DNA from: JANQRV01 sp964533785 | GTDB taxonomy: Bacteria > Bacteroidota > Bacteroidia > Chitinophagales > Saprospiraceae | Length of the DNA: 6,009 bases | NCBI GenBank assembly: GCA_964533785.1 | Contig: CAZHNG010000395.1 | Span: forward strand, 1 to 6,009 | Direction: 5' to 3' | Shown here: piece by piece, positions 5,734 through 6,009 of the stretch | How positions within the stretch are numbered: position 1 is the stretch's first letter | How the letters are laid out: each line of letters opens with the position of its first letter | The notes under the pieces: generated by a model | Database searches by the model: none | Seen by the model: only the letters and a program-made list of their open reading frames with translations | What the model was told of the DNA's origin: nothing | Position numbers and translations under genes: made by a program

Positions 5734-5825
5734 GAGGCTGTTTCACTTAAATCCCTCCCTACCCGACGGTAATGCAGGCAGGCTTCGATTTTATTATGGC
5801 CCTTTTTTCCGCCACTCATTGCCAT
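5727..5825 (-). pseudogene. Short reading frame running out through the MITE-like terminal repeat (possible transposase remnant)
   Basis: From the ATG at 5825 the - strand reads 32 codons, MAMSGGKKGHNKIEAC and on to a C-terminal GRDLSETASK, with the stop at 5727-5729 just outside the left terminal repeat. The frame upstream is closed by TAG about 18 bases before the ATG. A basic tail encoded by the terminal repeat could be the 3' end of the transposase gene of a parent insertion sequence, left after internal deletion. I do not recognise a specific family from these residues, and chance is possible. Confidence 0.2.
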
Positions 5826-5924
5826 TTCTTCGGCCCATACCTAAGGATATGCCTCTCAAAAATGGCTGCGATTGGCAAAAAAATGCCCTACAATAAATTT
5901 CAAAAACTTAAATGAAACAGCCTC
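5734..5924. mobile_element. MITE-like non-autonomous element, 191 bp
   Basis: GAGGCTGTTTCA (5734-5745) and TGAAACAGCCTC (5913-5924) are perfect 12-bp terminal inverted repeats. Similarity continues inward to 17 of 19 positions. The trinucleotide TTA lies immediately outside both ends (5731-5733 and 5925-5927), consistent with a 3-bp target duplication. The GAGGCTGT start resembles the ends of several DDE insertion sequences (IS5- and IS1182-type). The interior has no full transposase, so movement would need a related element elsewhere in the genome. Several runs of A or T lie inside. The structure is seen directly; the family assignment is tentative. Confidence 0.75.
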
Positions 5925-6009
5925 TTAGTACACTGTAACATAAGTTTCTTAGTGTTTTGAACCACCGGATTTTTGTCCAAATCGATGAGGAAATGGGATT
6001 AAGGGGCCC

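Noticed and set aside
5849..5896. + strand peptide MPLKNGCDWQKNALQ, which resembles the LKxGCxWR block near the N-terminus of IS5-type transposases
   Set aside because: Only 15 codons before a stop. An N-terminal block would be expected near the opposite end of the element for this direction of reading, so the likeness may be accidental.
5925..6009. Open - strand frame at the right edge of the window
   Set aside because: About 85 bases of open frame at the window end, ending at a stop inside the MITE-like element, with no recognisable residues; too short to call a partial gene.

Overview
The window looks like a chromosomal segment of a Bacteroidota bacterium, most plausibly from the Saprospiraceae/Lewinella side of the phylum. 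The genus cannot be fixed from sequence alone. Reasons: a DUF6089-type outer-membrane beta-barrel gene, a family I know from Bacteroidota; a short-form hibernation factor of Bacteroidota type; A/T-rich leaders without Shine-Dalgarno sequences before all five genes; and a perfect Bacteroidota -7 promoter element (TAnnTTTG) upstream of ppk.

Layout. Positions 1-278 are non-coding and repeat-rich: a degenerate 7-bp-period array (32-66), then copy A of a hairpin-centred dispersed repeat (144-211). Three + strand genes follow. They are a DUF6089 outer-membrane protein (279-1118), an ArsC/low-molecular-weight phosphatase-fold protein (1255-1686), and polyphosphate kinase 1 (1836-3908; an in-frame TTG at 1758 is rejected as start). 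Copy B of the dispersed repeat, inverted relative to copy A, begins inside the ppk stop codon (3907-3971). A likely terminator (3983-4002) follows. Positions 4003-4158 hold no recognisable gene; a stretch near 4005-4030 is A-rich.

Two - strand genes converge on ppk: hpf (5447 down to 5151) and, 8 bp behind it, a Gfo/Idh/MocA-family oxidoreductase (5142 down to 4159), probably one transcript. The region upstream of hpf (5448-5733) has no credible ORF but carries several inverted repeats. Next is a 191-bp MITE-like element (5734-5924) with perfect 12-bp terminal inverted repeats flanked by TTA on both sides. The last 85 bp hold nothing recognisable.

Function. Polyphosphate kinase and the hibernation factor both belong to stress/stationary-phase physiology, and ArsC-type proteins handle the phosphate analogue arsenate. 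The genes are nevertheless separated by terminator-like hairpins, repeats and a change of strand, so I do not claim one pathway. The most notable points are the inverted pair of hairpin-centred repeats bracketing the omp-arsC-ppk block, the MITE, the ArsC-like protein with an altered P-loop and no resolving cysteine at the usual positions, and the atypical hpf-oxidoreductase pairing with structured upstream DNA. I see no clear previously undescribed multi-gene system here.
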